From positions 28,797 through 92,796 of the forward strand of contig CAYJDR010000004.1 in NCBI GenBank assembly GCA_964368965.1: a stretch of DNA of 64,000 bases. The letters are read 5' to 3'. A program made the position numbers and the translations under genes. Numbering within the stretch: the stretch's first letter is position 1; the number at the start of each line of letters is the position of its first letter. The notes under the pieces are model-generated. The model saw only the letters and a program-made list of their open reading frames with translations. It had not been told where the DNA came from and made no database searches. Origin of the DNA: CAYJDR01 sp964368965 (GTDB taxonomy: Bacteria; Chrysiogenota; Deferribacteres; Deferribacterales; Mucispirillaceae). Shown piece after piece: positions 25,628 to 34,266 of the stretch.

Positions 25628-26686
25628 CTACTCAAAAATTAGGGCTAAGCCTAACTGTTGAAAATATGGAATTGAACGAAACTGCCCATGTGGGTTAATA
25701 CCAGTATATACATGTAACCCTAAACCAACTTTAGTGTAATATAACGCACTATTATTTTCTGGCAAGCTATATCTTAAACCTGCAAAATAGTTAAAATTGT
25801 AGCTTAGGTACTCTTCTACATATACTTCATACCAATTTCCACTCAAATCTTTTTCATAATATGGATAGCCATATTTTGGACGTACTCTCATCTCAGCTGA
25901 AAGCATTAACTGTAAACCGCCCCAAAATTCATCTGATTGGTATTGGTACTGAAAATATGCTTCATAAGGATAATCAGACGGCTTCAATACATTATTATTT
26001 GCATCGCCTTTAGCGTAAGAGTACCAACCAGAGCCTTTATCAAGCGTAGCAAGCATGCCCACCCTAAAAGCGTGGTTTGCCCCTCTTCTGCCGTCTGGGT
26101 CGTTTATTGTAATTTGTAACTCATTATAATTGTATGACACATTCACACGCTTTATCGCAAGTTCTGCATCTGCATTCCTAAGTGCTATTTCATCGCCAAT
26201 GTGTGTACACTCGTGTTTAAATGGCACAAGCCTTACAGTAAAGTTTTTGAAAAAGCCAGCGTTATCAAACCTGTAGATAAAGTTAAACTCTGGTGCACCA
26301 AAACGATATGACGTGTTGATAACGGGTGCTGTTTCTCGCTCGAACATATCAAGCCACACTTCAATAAAAAATGGCATAGTAACACTTAAACCATACTTAC
26401 CGTTAGAGAAATTACCACTCCATACTGGAAAATCTGTGCCTAAGTTAGCAAAAATATATGGGCGATAAACTTCGCCAGTTTCGCCCCAATCATAAGTTGG
26501 AACGTTAGTTGCGACGGCTAGTTCGGCTTTAGATATCGTAGAGTGAGTATCTGCCCAAAAAGGTTTACCCCATGTGCCTGTTTGGATAAGGCCGTCTAAA
26601 AATGATGTGTTTTCGCTATCGGTTGTGCTAGCAAATGAGTGTGTCGATGTGCATAATAATGCAATAAATAACAATATATACTTCAT
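25628..26686 (-). CDS. Outer-membrane beta-barrel protein, DUF1207-like (copy 1)
   Basis: The protein is 352 aa from the ATG at 26686. A GTG at 26704 is in frame but lies in the promoter region, and the ATG gives a clean signal peptide MKYILLFIALLCTSTHSFA. The mature part alternates as barrel strands and contains the segment H-E-C-T-H-I-G-D-E with VNVSYNYNELQI, which reminds me of DUF1207 barrels. It ends with aromatic strand residues QQLGLALIF. It is clearly paralogous to the neighbour upstream (NDPDGR, EAYFQYQYQSD and YGYPYY are shared). The ligand is unknown. Confidence 0.7.
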   Translation of the reverse strand: MKYILLFIALLCTSTHSFASTTDSENTSFLDGLIQTGTWGKPFWADTHSTISKAELAVATNVPTYDWGETGEVYRPYIFANLGTDFPVWSGNFSNGKYGLSVTMPFFIEVWLDMFERETAPVINTSYRFGAPEFNFIYRFDNAGFFKNFTVRLVPFKHECTHIGDEIALRNADAELAIKRVNVSYNYNELQITINDPDGRRGANHAFRVGMLATLDKGSGWYSYAKGDANNNVLKPSDYPYEAYFQYQYQSDEFWGGLQLMLSAEMRVRPKYGYPYYEKDLSGNWYEVYVEEYLSYNFNYFAGLRYSLPENNSALYYTKVGLGLHVYTGINPHGQFRSIPYFQQLGLALIFE

Positions 26687-26715
26687 GCAGATAAATTTAC
26701 TCACAAATTTAATTT

Positions 26716-26721
26716 TGTCAA
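26716..26721 (-). promoter_or_regulatory. -35 TTGACA exactly 29 nt before the ATG (copy 1)
   Basis: TTGACAAAAT on the minus strand. The same sequence stands at the same 29-nt distance before the paralogue's ATG (27835-27840). The -10 is poor and no ribosome-binding site is visible before either ATG. Confidence 0.4.
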
Positions 26722-26758
26722 TAGTTTTAGCTCTGCATGAAGCTATATTATATATTAA

Positions 26759-27805
26759 TTATTCAAAGATAACTGCAAAGCCGATTTGCTCATAGTTATC
26801 TATGTTCCTGAACTGTCCTTGTTGGTTCATACCATTATAATAGTGTAGTGCAAAACCGATTTTTGAGAAAAGCAAGTCGCTTTCCTCTGGTATGATATAT
26901 CTGATACCTGTATAAATATTTGTGTTGAAAGTCAACTTCTCTTCAACATTAACTGTTACAATGTTGCCACTTGCATCTTTATAGTAGTATGGGTAGCCAT
27001 ATAACGGGCGCAAACGAAACTCTGTAGAGAAAATAAACTGCCATCTATCCCAAAATAAATCAGACTGATATTGATATTGAAAATATGCTTCAAAAAAGTA
27101 TTTAGCATCTGGCAACAACTTAGCTGTCGCATCAATCGAACTATATCCATACCAGCTATCGACTGTGTCATCAGAGATTAAGCCACCTATTTTAAATGTG
27201 TGGTTCTCATCTACTCTGCCATCTGGGTCGTTTAGTGTTAATTCTAACTCGTGATAGTTGTATGAAATGTTTACACGCTTTATAGGGAAGCCAGCTTCAG
27301 CATTTTTAATAGAAATTTCATCGCCTAAGTGAGTGCTCTCGTGCATATGCACAACTAATCTGACAGTATAGTTCCTGAAAAATGTATCGCCGTCTAAACG
27401 GTGTATAAATGTAACCTCTGGCACACCGAAACGGTATGATGCGTTTATGACAGGTGCTGTCGAATAGTCGAACAAGTCAAGCCATACTTCAGAGATTAAT
27501 GGTAAATTAACACCTATTCCAAACTTACCATCTGAGAAGTTGTTGCTCCACAATGGTACATCAACACTAAGGCTAGGGAAAATAAACGGGCGATTATCTT
27601 TACCGCTGTCGCTAAAGTCATATGACGGATTATTTGTTGCATATGCAATTTCAGTTCGAATAATTGTTGAGTGGCTTTCTGCCCACAATGGTTTGCCCCA
27701 AGAGGCTGTCTGCATGAATCCATCGAAAAATAAGTTGCTAGACTCACTAGCGATTGCTTGTGTAGACGCACACAAGAGCGTTAAAACAATTAGTATCTTT
27801 TTCAT
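26759..27805 (-). CDS. Outer-membrane beta-barrel protein, DUF1207-like (copy 2)
   Basis: This 348-aa paralogue of the 25628-26686 protein has a signal peptide (MKKILIVLTLLCASTQAIA), the H-E-S-T-H-L-G-D-E segment, NDPDGRVDENHTF, EAYFQYQYQSDLFWDRW and a terminal aromatic strand EQIGFAVIFE. The identical gene order, length and motif spacing point to a tandem duplication. The HESTHLGDE motif is the best handle on the family, which resembles DUF1207. The gene has no clear ribosome-binding site. It follows the terminator of the cytochrome gene, so it is a separate unit. Confidence 0.7.
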   Translation of the reverse strand: MKKILIVLTLLCASTQAIASESSNLFFDGFMQTASWGKPLWAESHSTIIRTEIAYATNNPSYDFSDSGKDNRPFIFPSLSVDVPLWSNNFSDGKFGIGVNLPLISEVWLDLFDYSTAPVINASYRFGVPEVTFIHRLDGDTFFRNYTVRLVVHMHESTHLGDEISIKNAEAGFPIKRVNISYNYHELELTLNDPDGRVDENHTFKIGGLISDDTVDSWYGYSSIDATAKLLPDAKYFFEAYFQYQYQSDLFWDRWQFIFSTEFRLRPLYGYPYYYKDASGNIVTVNVEEKLTFNTNIYTGIRYIIPEESDLLFSKIGFALHYYNGMNQQGQFRNIDNYEQIGFAVIFE

Positions 27806-27834
27806 GGTGGCTAGTCTATTATTTTTTACGATTT

Positions 27835-27840
27835 TGTCAA
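27835..27840 (-). promoter_or_regulatory. -35 TTGACA exactly 29 nt before the ATG (copy 2)
   Basis: TTGACA directly follows the T-tract of the upstream terminator. With a 16-bp spacer a TAGACT -10 is possible, which would place the transcription start at or next to the ATG (leaderless). Confidence 0.4.
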
Positions 27841-27841
27841 C

Positions 27842-27875
27842 AAAAAAAATCCTCTATAGTTTTCTATAGAGGATT
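27842..27875 (-). terminator. Terminator after the tetraheme cytochrome gene
   Basis: A perfect 12-bp stem AATCCTCTATAG / CTATAGAGGATT with a 4-nt loop is followed by eight T on the minus strand. Confidence 0.92.
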
Positions 27876-27882
27876 GATCACC

Positions 27883-28278
27883 TTACGGCGTTGGTTTCAT
27901 CCAAGTGCTAACATCATGACAAATTGAACAATAATTTATCGATGTTTCATGCTCTTTATGGCAGCTGTAGCACTCTAAGTTTAGATCTGTGTGAAATCCG
28001 TTATGTGGGTTCTCACGTTTTGCATCTAGGTGCTTAGTTAGCTCAGCAACTTCTGCTTTAGTGCCATGACAGTTCATGCAAGATTCTGACTTCACTAAGT
28101 AATATCTTTCTGCGCTTGTTTCATCATGACAATCAGCGCAATCTAAATCAACGTGCACTTCTTTTAGCGTGCGCCCTTTTGATAGCTCTGCTAGTTCTTT
28201 TTCACTCATTGGAGTATTTGCAAATGTTACCACCGCAGTTAGCGTTAGTAAGCATATTAATATTATAGACTTTTTCAT
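27883..28278 (-). CDS. Periplasmic tetraheme cytochrome c
   Basis: In this 131-aa protein a signal peptide (1-20) is followed by four CXXCH haem sites at residues 47-51, 67-71, 103-107 and 117-121. The distal His pattern (VHVDLDC, KHLDAKR, NPHNGFH, KEHE) is like the haem domain of flavocytochrome c fumarate reductases. It starts 3 bp after the flavoprotein gene, so the two chains are made together. It most probably passes electrons from the quinol-oxidising side to the flavoprotein in the periplasm. Confidence 0.9.
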   Translation of the reverse strand: MKKSIILICLLTLTAVVTFANTPMSEKELAELSKGRTLKEVHVDLDCADCHDETSAERYYLVKSESCMNCHGTKAEVAELTKHLDAKRENPHNGFHTDLNLECYSCHKEHETSINYCSICHDVSTWMKPTP

Positions 28279-28281
28279 ATT

Positions 28282-29790
28282 TTACACCTTTGACATTTTA
28301 TCAGCATTTTCTGCAGCGATTAGACCGAATGAGCCACACTCAGGCGAAGAGCCCGCAGTAAGCCTAGCTTTACCGTGTATGCCACCCGTCACTTCACCAC
28401 AAGCGAATAAACCTTTAATTGGCTCAGCATCAATAATTGACAACACTTCACCTTTAAGAGATATCCTTATGCCACCAGGAGTATATGTCAAGTTAGGGCT
28501 TAAGAATGTTGCATAGAAAGGCGCTTTTTTCATAGCAGAACCTTTTAATCCAGCGATATCTTTACCGAACTCTTTATCTACACCAGAGTCAATCATTTTG
28601 TTGTAATCAGCAGCTGCTTTCTTCAACAACTTAACGTCCATATTTGCGTACGCCGCAACTTCTTCAAGTGTATCAAACTTAGGTATTCTTTTTGTAGCGT
28701 TTCTATTCTTATCAAAGAAGTTGTTAGCGCCTTCAGCGTCCCATACTATTAATGGTGTAACGCTACCGTTAGTAACTTTCTTATTTAAAACGCCAAGCCC
28801 TAGCTCGTTTCTGCCATCCCATTCGTTCATGAAGCGCTTGCCAGAAGGTATATCAACTAACATACCCCATCTAACATCTTCAGTTGGGAAGCTAAACGAA
28901 AACCTAAATAGCGATAAATGAACAGGGTGAGCGCTATTTTTAGCCAACATTTTTAACGTGCCACCAAGTGCGCCAGGGTTAGCTACAGAGCCAGTTTCCC
29001 CAAGCATTTTAATTTCAGCACCTTGTAACAGTTTATCACGGCAATATCCGCCAGATGCGAATATAACACCTTTACGAGCTTTATAATAAGCAGTAATGCC
29101 ACTTTTATTTTGAGCGTCATCATCAGCTAATGCTTGGTCAAATCTATAGCCTTCACGAACTTGAACACCGATAACTCTGCCTTCGTCGTTATAAACAAGG
29201 TCATCAACTTTAACTTCTTTACGCATTGTGCAGTTAGGTAAATTATCGCTTATGTGCTTACGCAATGCTGTTAAAATGCCTATGCCACCACGTTCAGTTG
29301 TCAATACACGCGGAACAGAGTGCCCACCAAGCCTAATAAGGCTGATAAACTCAACACCACGCTCAGACCAGAAATCATGAACCCTACGAGTAGTTTGACC
29401 AACTAATAACGCATGCTCAGGGCTAGCATACATGCCACCAACTTTCACAACGTCTTTAACGTATAATTCAGGTGAATCTTTAACGCCTGCTTTCTCTTGA
29501 AATGGCGAGTTGATGCATGAAAATGCTAACTCACTAACAGATGATGAACCACCTAACATAGACATCTTCTCAACAACTAACACATTGTTGCCTAGTTCTG
29601 CTGCTCTGATTGCTGCAGTTGTACCAGAGATACCACTACCTACTACGATGATATCGTAAGTTTCGCTAAATTTAACGCTGTTTTCATCTTTTGCATAAGC
29701 GATATTGTTGCCCATAGCAAAAGCAGATAGCGTTGCAGCACCAATACCTGCGTGCTTCATAAAGCTACGCCTAGTAAAATCCTTCTCCAT
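28282..29790 (-). CDS. Periplasmic FAD reductase of the fumarate/urocanate reductase family
   Basis: This 502-aa protein has a Tat signal (DFTRRSFMKHAGIGAAT). The FAD fold starts VVGSGISGTTAA (G51-x-G53-x2-G56). The C-terminal FAD segment reads GLFACGEVTGGIHGKARLTAGS, with the conserved Arg. It lacks its own haems; the separate tetraheme gene supplies them, as in two-subunit enone/fumarate-type reductases. Around the usual catalytic Arg loop the sequence is GGHSVPRVLTTERGGIG rather than the fumarate-reductase H-R-P-x-G-G pattern, so the substrate may not be fumarate. It diverges from the MocR-like regulator, with a 17-bp direct-repeat element between them. Confidence 0.8.
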   Translation of the reverse strand: MEKDFTRRSFMKHAGIGAATLSAFAMGNNIAYAKDENSVKFSETYDIIVVGSGISGTTAAIRAAELGNNVLVVEKMSMLGGSSSVSELAFSCINSPFQEKAGVKDSPELYVKDVVKVGGMYASPEHALLVGQTTRRVHDFWSERGVEFISLIRLGGHSVPRVLTTERGGIGILTALRKHISDNLPNCTMRKEVKVDDLVYNDEGRVIGVQVREGYRFDQALADDDAQNKSGITAYYKARKGVIFASGGYCRDKLLQGAEIKMLGETGSVANPGALGGTLKMLAKNSAHPVHLSLFRFSFSFPTEDVRWGMLVDIPSGKRFMNEWDGRNELGLGVLNKKVTNGSVTPLIVWDAEGANNFFDKNRNATKRIPKFDTLEEVAAYANMDVKLLKKAAADYNKMIDSGVDKEFGKDIAGLKGSAMKKAPFYATFLSPNLTYTPGGIRISLKGEVLSIIDAEPIKGLFACGEVTGGIHGKARLTAGSSPECGSFGLIAAENADKMSKV

Positions 29791-29832
29791 AATCCCCCTC
29801 CATTGTTTTTTGGAAATCTATCTATGTTTGAT

Positions 29833-29860
29833 ATAGTAAACAAATAAACCAATAAGGCAA
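29833..29860 (-). promoter_or_regulatory. Candidate promoter for the flavoprotein-cytochrome operon
   Basis: Minus strand: -35 TTGCCT (29855-29860), 16-bp spacer, -10 TACTAT (29833-29838). The direct-repeat element at 29861-29877 abuts the -35. Confidence 0.4.
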
Positions 29861-29877
29861 TGACAAACATTGACAAT
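29861..29877. promoter_or_regulatory. Direct-repeat operator candidate shared with dmsA
   Basis: TGACAAACATTGACAAT contains two TGACAA copies with a 10-bp period (one helical turn). It overlaps the -35 of the MocR promoter and touches the flavoprotein promoter. A copy with one mismatch lies at 58938-58954 before dmsA. Confidence 0.45.
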
Positions 29878-29898
29878 TTGAACGGACACTTTTATAAT
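29870..29898 (+). promoter_or_regulatory. Perfect-consensus sigma70 promoter for the MocR-like gene
   Basis: TTGACA (29870-29875), 17-bp spacer, TATAAT (29893-29898). Both hexamers and the spacer are at consensus, the best promoter in the window. Confidence 0.75.
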
Positions 29899-29964
29899 AC
29901 TTGCAAAACAATGTTATTTTTATTATTTTATGATATGTATATATTTCATATATTATGGAGAAAT

Positions 29965-31404
29965 ATGGATACTAAACACTTACAATTGTTTTCAACACTA
30001 GTTGTCAACAAGCAATCTGAGCAACCTTTATATATGCAACTTGTAGCTTTCATTAAAGATAATATTGAAAATGGCACCATTATTGAGGGGTACTTATTCC
30101 CATCATTCAGGTCACTTGCAGAATATTTTAATGTGTCGCGCATGAGTGTCGCAGAATGTTTCGATACGTTGCTTGCAGAAGGATATGTTGCACAAAATAA
30201 ATCAAAGCGCTATGTAGCCTCCAGAGAGTTTTCGAAAAATAGAAATATAAACTGGAAGCACTTTATATCAAGAGCAAACCACGCCAATAGTGACCGCAAC
30301 AGCGTGTTAAGTTCTGGCGACTTCTACATTATCAATAGTGATGAGTTTGGGTTTAGAAACATGTACGCTGATGCTATCAAAAAAGTTGCCGATAGCACAT
30401 CTTTTATATACGCAGGGCATGAAAGCGGATTTTATGAACTACGTGAACAAATAGCACTATTCCTTAAACAACGTGATATTCATGTAAAACCATCGCAAAT
30501 ACTTGTCACACAAAACGAGCATGTTGGGCTATATGTGATATGCGTTGGGTTATTAAACTCAAACTCTACCATCGTGACAACTCGCCCTAGTAGGTTTTTG
30601 AGTTTTTCAGCGTTGCAAGTTATTGGGACACCTACTATTTATTTAAAAACTGATGATGAAGGCCCTATTATAAGCGACCTCTATTCAAAATTAAAACATG
30701 CTATCAACCCTACTGTATGTTTAGAGCCAAACTACGCATATGCTACAAACAACCACATGAGCAATGCAAGAAAAAAGGAAATCTATGAGCTGTGCTCTCA
30801 TCTATCTGTGCCACTAATAGAGATAGACAACTTGCGTGACTATATACACAACTACAATTCAGCACCGATAAAATCACTTGATACTTCAAACAGCTCAATA
30901 TATCTATCAAACCTTGGGCAAGCACTCAACTACCACAATAGCATAGGCTTTATTGTCGGTGATGAAGCTATCATCAATCATTTTACAAATATTTACCGAG
31001 AAGTTGGGCACCAATGCTCCAACTTGACACAAGCAATATATCTGGAACTGCTAAAAAGTGGCGCATATGAACAATGCATAAATGAGCTAAAACCGAAAAT
31101 ACATCAGCGATGTATTCAGGCATCAAACATGTTTGAGCGTTACTTATCAAAATATGCATCGTTTGATAGCTCAATGGTTAACACATCTGTGCCAATCACA
31201 TTTAACCATCCAATTAGCGTAGTTAGGATGAATATAAAGCCTGGCAAATGCAGTTGGATTTACAATGCTAAAATAAAAAACTCTATACGCATAATGATTG
31301 CTTCATGCTCCATCCAAGAGCTTGAACAATTCATAGCAATTTTAGCAAAAGAATGTGAAAAGCAACTCGAGAACAAAACGAATTCACTAAAAGAAACAGA
31401 TTGA
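29965..31404 (+). CDS. MocR/GabR-type GntR regulator lacking the PLP lysine
   Basis: The protein is 479 aa from the ATG at 29965, with GGAG upstream. The open frame further left runs through the promoter and is not coding. The N-terminal GntR winged helix (~18-85) shows QPLYMQLVAFIKDNI, PSFRSLAEYFNVSRMSVAE and LLAEGYV. The rest is an aminotransferase-I-like domain. At the segment normally Y-L-G-S-F-S-K it reads Y313-L-S-N-L-G-Q319, so the Schiff-base lysine is Gln; the following Arg is also lost (H-N-S). It therefore probably does not bind PLP covalently. It may control the divergent flavoprotein operon and itself. Confidence 0.85.
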   Translation: MDTKHLQLFSTLVVNKQSEQPLYMQLVAFIKDNIENGTIIEGYLFPSFRSLAEYFNVSRMSVAECFDTLLAEGYVAQNKSKRYVASREFSKNRNINWKHFISRANHANSDRNSVLSSGDFYIINSDEFGFRNMYADAIKKVADSTSFIYAGHESGFYELREQIALFLKQRDIHVKPSQILVTQNEHVGLYVICVGLLNSNSTIVTTRPSRFLSFSALQVIGTPTIYLKTDDEGPIISDLYSKLKHAINPTVCLEPNYAYATNNHMSNARKKEIYELCSHLSVPLIEIDNLRDYIHNYNSAPIKSLDTSNSSIYLSNLGQALNYHNSIGFIVGDEAIINHFTNIYREVGHQCSNLTQAIYLELLKSGAYEQCINELKPKIHQRCIQASNMFERYLSKYASFDSSMVNTSVPITFNHPISVVRMNIKPGKCSWIYNAKIKNSIRIMIASCSIQELEQFIAILAKECEKQLENKTNSLKETD

Positions 31405-31447
31405 CATTAAAATTTTCTTGTGCAATATTTCGCTTGAAGGTGAAAAC

Positions 31448-32794
31448 ATGGCAAGCGTCAACAGCTCAAACGATATTGTTCACGGCAATATTCTAAAAAC
31501 ATTCTTAAAGTACTCAATACCAAATATACTTAGCTTCACGGTGATGATGTCATCTGGCTTGATAGACTCCATATTTGTTGGCAACTATGTTAACCAAAAC
31601 AGCCTCGGCGCTATCAATATCGTTTCGCCGTTTTTCAGCTATCTATTTGGTGCAGCGCTTATGTTCTCTACCGGTGGCGCTGTTAGAACTGGAAAATATA
31701 TCGGCGAAGATAAACTAGATGATGCACGAAAAATGTTTACAAAAACTTTTATCGCACTCACAATTATATCTGTATTGCTATCTGCTGTTGCGTTCCTCTT
31801 CACAGAAGACGTTGCTAGGCTCATGGGCGCAAACGACGAGCTTGTGCCGATATCTGTGGAATATTTAAGCATAGTTTCATTATTTGGCCCTATCATGACG
31901 GCTGCATATGCATTCACCGTGTTTATTAGGATAGACGGCAACCCACTCTTCGCCTCATCGTCTATCATCATATTTGCTATACTTAAAGTGTTATTCAGCG
32001 CTTTGTTTGTGATTGCTTTAGACTACGGCGTAGCTGGTGCGGCTTATAGCAATGCGGTTGCAAATATTATATTTTTCATGATTGTCATATACCACTTTTT
32101 AGCAAAAAAAGGTAAGCTTTGGTTCGTAAAGCCAGGTGGAAACTATAAGGAAATATTCTTATCAGCATACAATGGTATCTCTGAGTTCATATCAGAGATA
32201 TCAGCAGGCATTATCATGATGACTTTTAACATCATCATGGTGAAAAACTTTGATACAGACGGCGTAACAGCGTTCACTGCTACAAACTATATGTTATTCC
32301 TCGTTGCTATGATAGGCTATGCTGGTGCAGATGCAGCCTCATCGCTGATATCTGTAAACTATGGCGCAAAACGATTTGACAGGATAAATAAATTCCTGCG
32401 CTTAACAAACGGCTTCTTGCTTTGCACAGGCGTTATTGCGTTCGTTATATTAACGCTTATTCCGTTCTATTTAATACGATTATTTCTACCTGACACATCG
32501 TCAGATGCGTTTGCAATCGCACTAGAGTTCACTAGCTATATTCGTTGGGCGTTCCTATTTATCGGCATAAACATGGTTTTCTCAGCGTTCTTCACGGCGC
32601 TTCATCGCCCGTTAGAGTCAGGCATTATATCAATATTACGTGGCTTAGTATTGCCAATATCATTATTGTTTTTACTGCCAAAACTTATTGGCGATATTGG
32701 GATTTTTCTTGCGATACCTATTGCAGAAGTTATAACTCTTACAGTTGCACTATATTTATATAATTTAAATAAAAAGCATTTCAAAATTGATTAA
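31448..32794 (+). CDS. MATE-family multidrug/solute efflux transporter
   Basis: The protein is 448 aa from the ATG at 31448, with AAGGTG 5 nt upstream; a GTG at 31418 lacks such a site. It has about 12 hydrophobic helices in two similar halves, beginning GNILKTFLKYSIPNILSF and with the typical LIDSIFVGNYVNQNSLGAIN after helix 1. It is of the MepA/VmrA-like type. It exports cationic compounds in exchange for H+ or Na+ across the inner membrane. It follows the MocR-like gene by 43 bp and may be read from the same promoter. Confidence 0.9.
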   Translation: MASVNSSNDIVHGNILKTFLKYSIPNILSFTVMMSSGLIDSIFVGNYVNQNSLGAINIVSPFFSYLFGAALMFSTGGAVRTGKYIGEDKLDDARKMFTKTFIALTIISVLLSAVAFLFTEDVARLMGANDELVPISVEYLSIVSLFGPIMTAAYAFTVFIRIDGNPLFASSSIIIFAILKVLFSALFVIALDYGVAGAAYSNAVANIIFFMIVIYHFLAKKGKLWFVKPGGNYKEIFLSAYNGISEFISEISAGIIMMTFNIIMVKNFDTDGVTAFTATNYMLFLVAMIGYAGADAASSLISVNYGAKRFDRINKFLRLTNGFLLCTGVIAFVILTLIPFYLIRLFLPDTSSDAFAIALEFTSYIRWAFLFIGINMVFSAFFTALHRPLESGIISILRGLVLPISLLFLLPKLIGDIGIFLAIPIAEVITLTVALYLYNLNKKHFKID

Positions 32795-32846
32795 TATATG
32801 ATACCATAGATATGTAGTTTATCAATATAAAGGTAGGTACTTATTT

Positions 32847-34247
32847 ATGGTTGAATTATTAATCAAAAACATTCATGTAGTAGACCCTATTAACAATATA
32901 GATAGCATCAACTCTATAGCGTGTGAAAATGGGCAAATTTCTGAAATCACAAGCAATCAAACAAACATCCAAGCTAAACAAGTTATTGACTTAGACGATA
33001 GCGACCTCGTTGCTATACCAGGCTTGATCGACTCACACGTACATTTAGGCAGCATATGGGGTGGCTACACAGGCTATAATATGCTTGCAAAAGCTGGCGT
33101 TACGACTTGCTTAGATATGGCTGGCCCTATTGACAACATCATAGACGCTATACACACTCATGGCACAGGCATAAACATAGCTATGCTAGAATATGCGAGC
33201 CCTCCATACTCATTTAAAAATAGCACCCCTAGCGACAGCGAAATAGATGAGTTTTTAAACGATAGAATGTCAAAGGGCGCATTCGGCATAAAGCTACTCG
33301 GTGGTCATTATCCACTTACACCTGACGTATCTGCAAACCTAATAAACAAAGCACGCAACAATGATGCATACATCGCATGGCATGCTGGCACTACTGAAAA
33401 CGGCTCTAACATACTAGGCATGAAAGAGGCTATCGAAATTGCGAAAGGTGGCTTCCTGCATTTAGCACACATCAACAGCTACTGCCGTGGCAACATCATG
33501 CCAGAAATAGAAGAAACACAGCTAGCTATCGAACTGCTTGAAGATAACCCTGAAATTTTTTCAGAATCATACCTATCTCCAATGAACGGAACAAGGCTAA
33601 ACTGCATAGATGGCAGACCATCCAGCAACGTTACATGCACATGCATAGAGAAACAAGGCTTCCCAGCTACTGAAAAAGGCGTTGGAGATTGCATACTCGC
33701 TGGCAAAGCATCTGTAGTTCTTGAAAACGGCAATATTAGCGAACTTGTTACAGGTGCTGAGGGACATAAACTATGGCTTGAAGCAGGCACCGATATTGGT
33801 GGCTCTTTTGCTGCAAACCCTCCACTACCTCGCATAATGCTTGCTACATCAAAGCGTAAAAACGGTAAATTCACAGTGGACTGTATTTCAACTGACGGCG
33901 GCTGTATACCTAGGAATGTAATATTACCAATGGGGCTTTCGCTAGTTGAACTTGGCGCAATGTCGCTAACTGAGTTAATTATAAAAACAAGCTACAACCC
34001 TGCAAACCTATTAAGGCTTGATAAAAAAGGTAGCTTAGCTATTGGCAACGATGCTGACATCACTATTTTCAGCAAATCTAGGAAAGAAGCTGTTTGCACT
34101 ATCGCTAACGGTAAAATCATTATGTATAAAGGTATTGTCATGGGTAGCGGCGGCAAGGTCATAACAACTGAGCGCGGCAAAAACTACCTAGAGCAACAAG
34201 GCATAGAAACTATTGTTACAGACTCAACAAGAGCAATTACTAGATAA
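32847..34247 (+). CDS. Amidohydrolase-superfamily enzyme, substrate unknown
   Basis: This 466-aa metal-dependent hydrolase has an N-terminal beta-sandwich and then GLIDSHVHLG (H64-x-H66). A possible carboxylated lysine lies in FGIKLLGG, with further ligands in W-H-A-G-T-T and L-A-H-I-N and the final Asp in S-T-D-G-G. The C-terminus closes the composite barrel with KKGSLAIGNDADITIF. This is the dihydroorotase/hydantoinase/D-aminoacylase-like group. Its substrate may be a cyclic amide or N-acyl amino acid, but the sequence does not settle it. It lies between MATE and glgA on the same strand. Confidence 0.75.
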   Translation: MVELLIKNIHVVDPINNIDSINSIACENGQISEITSNQTNIQAKQVIDLDDSDLVAIPGLIDSHVHLGSIWGGYTGYNMLAKAGVTTCLDMAGPIDNIIDAIHTHGTGINIAMLEYASPPYSFKNSTPSDSEIDEFLNDRMSKGAFGIKLLGGHYPLTPDVSANLINKARNNDAYIAWHAGTTENGSNILGMKEAIEIAKGGFLHLAHINSYCRGNIMPEIEETQLAIELLEDNPEIFSESYLSPMNGTRLNCIDGRPSSNVTCTCIEKQGFPATEKGVGDCILAGKASVVLENGNISELVTGAEGHKLWLEAGTDIGGSFAANPPLPRIMLATSKRKNGKFTVDCISTDGGCIPRNVILPMGLSLVELGAMSLTELIIKTSYNPANLLRLDKKGSLAIGNDADITIFSKSRKEAVCTIANGKIIMYKGIVMGSGGKVITTERGKNYLEQQGIETIVTDSTRAITR

Positions 34248-34266
34248 ATATACATTTAGGTGGAAA

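Noticed and set aside
29860..29964. N-terminal extension of the MocR-like protein
   Set aside because: It would be encoded by the consensus promoter itself; the ATG at 29965 has a proper GGAG site.
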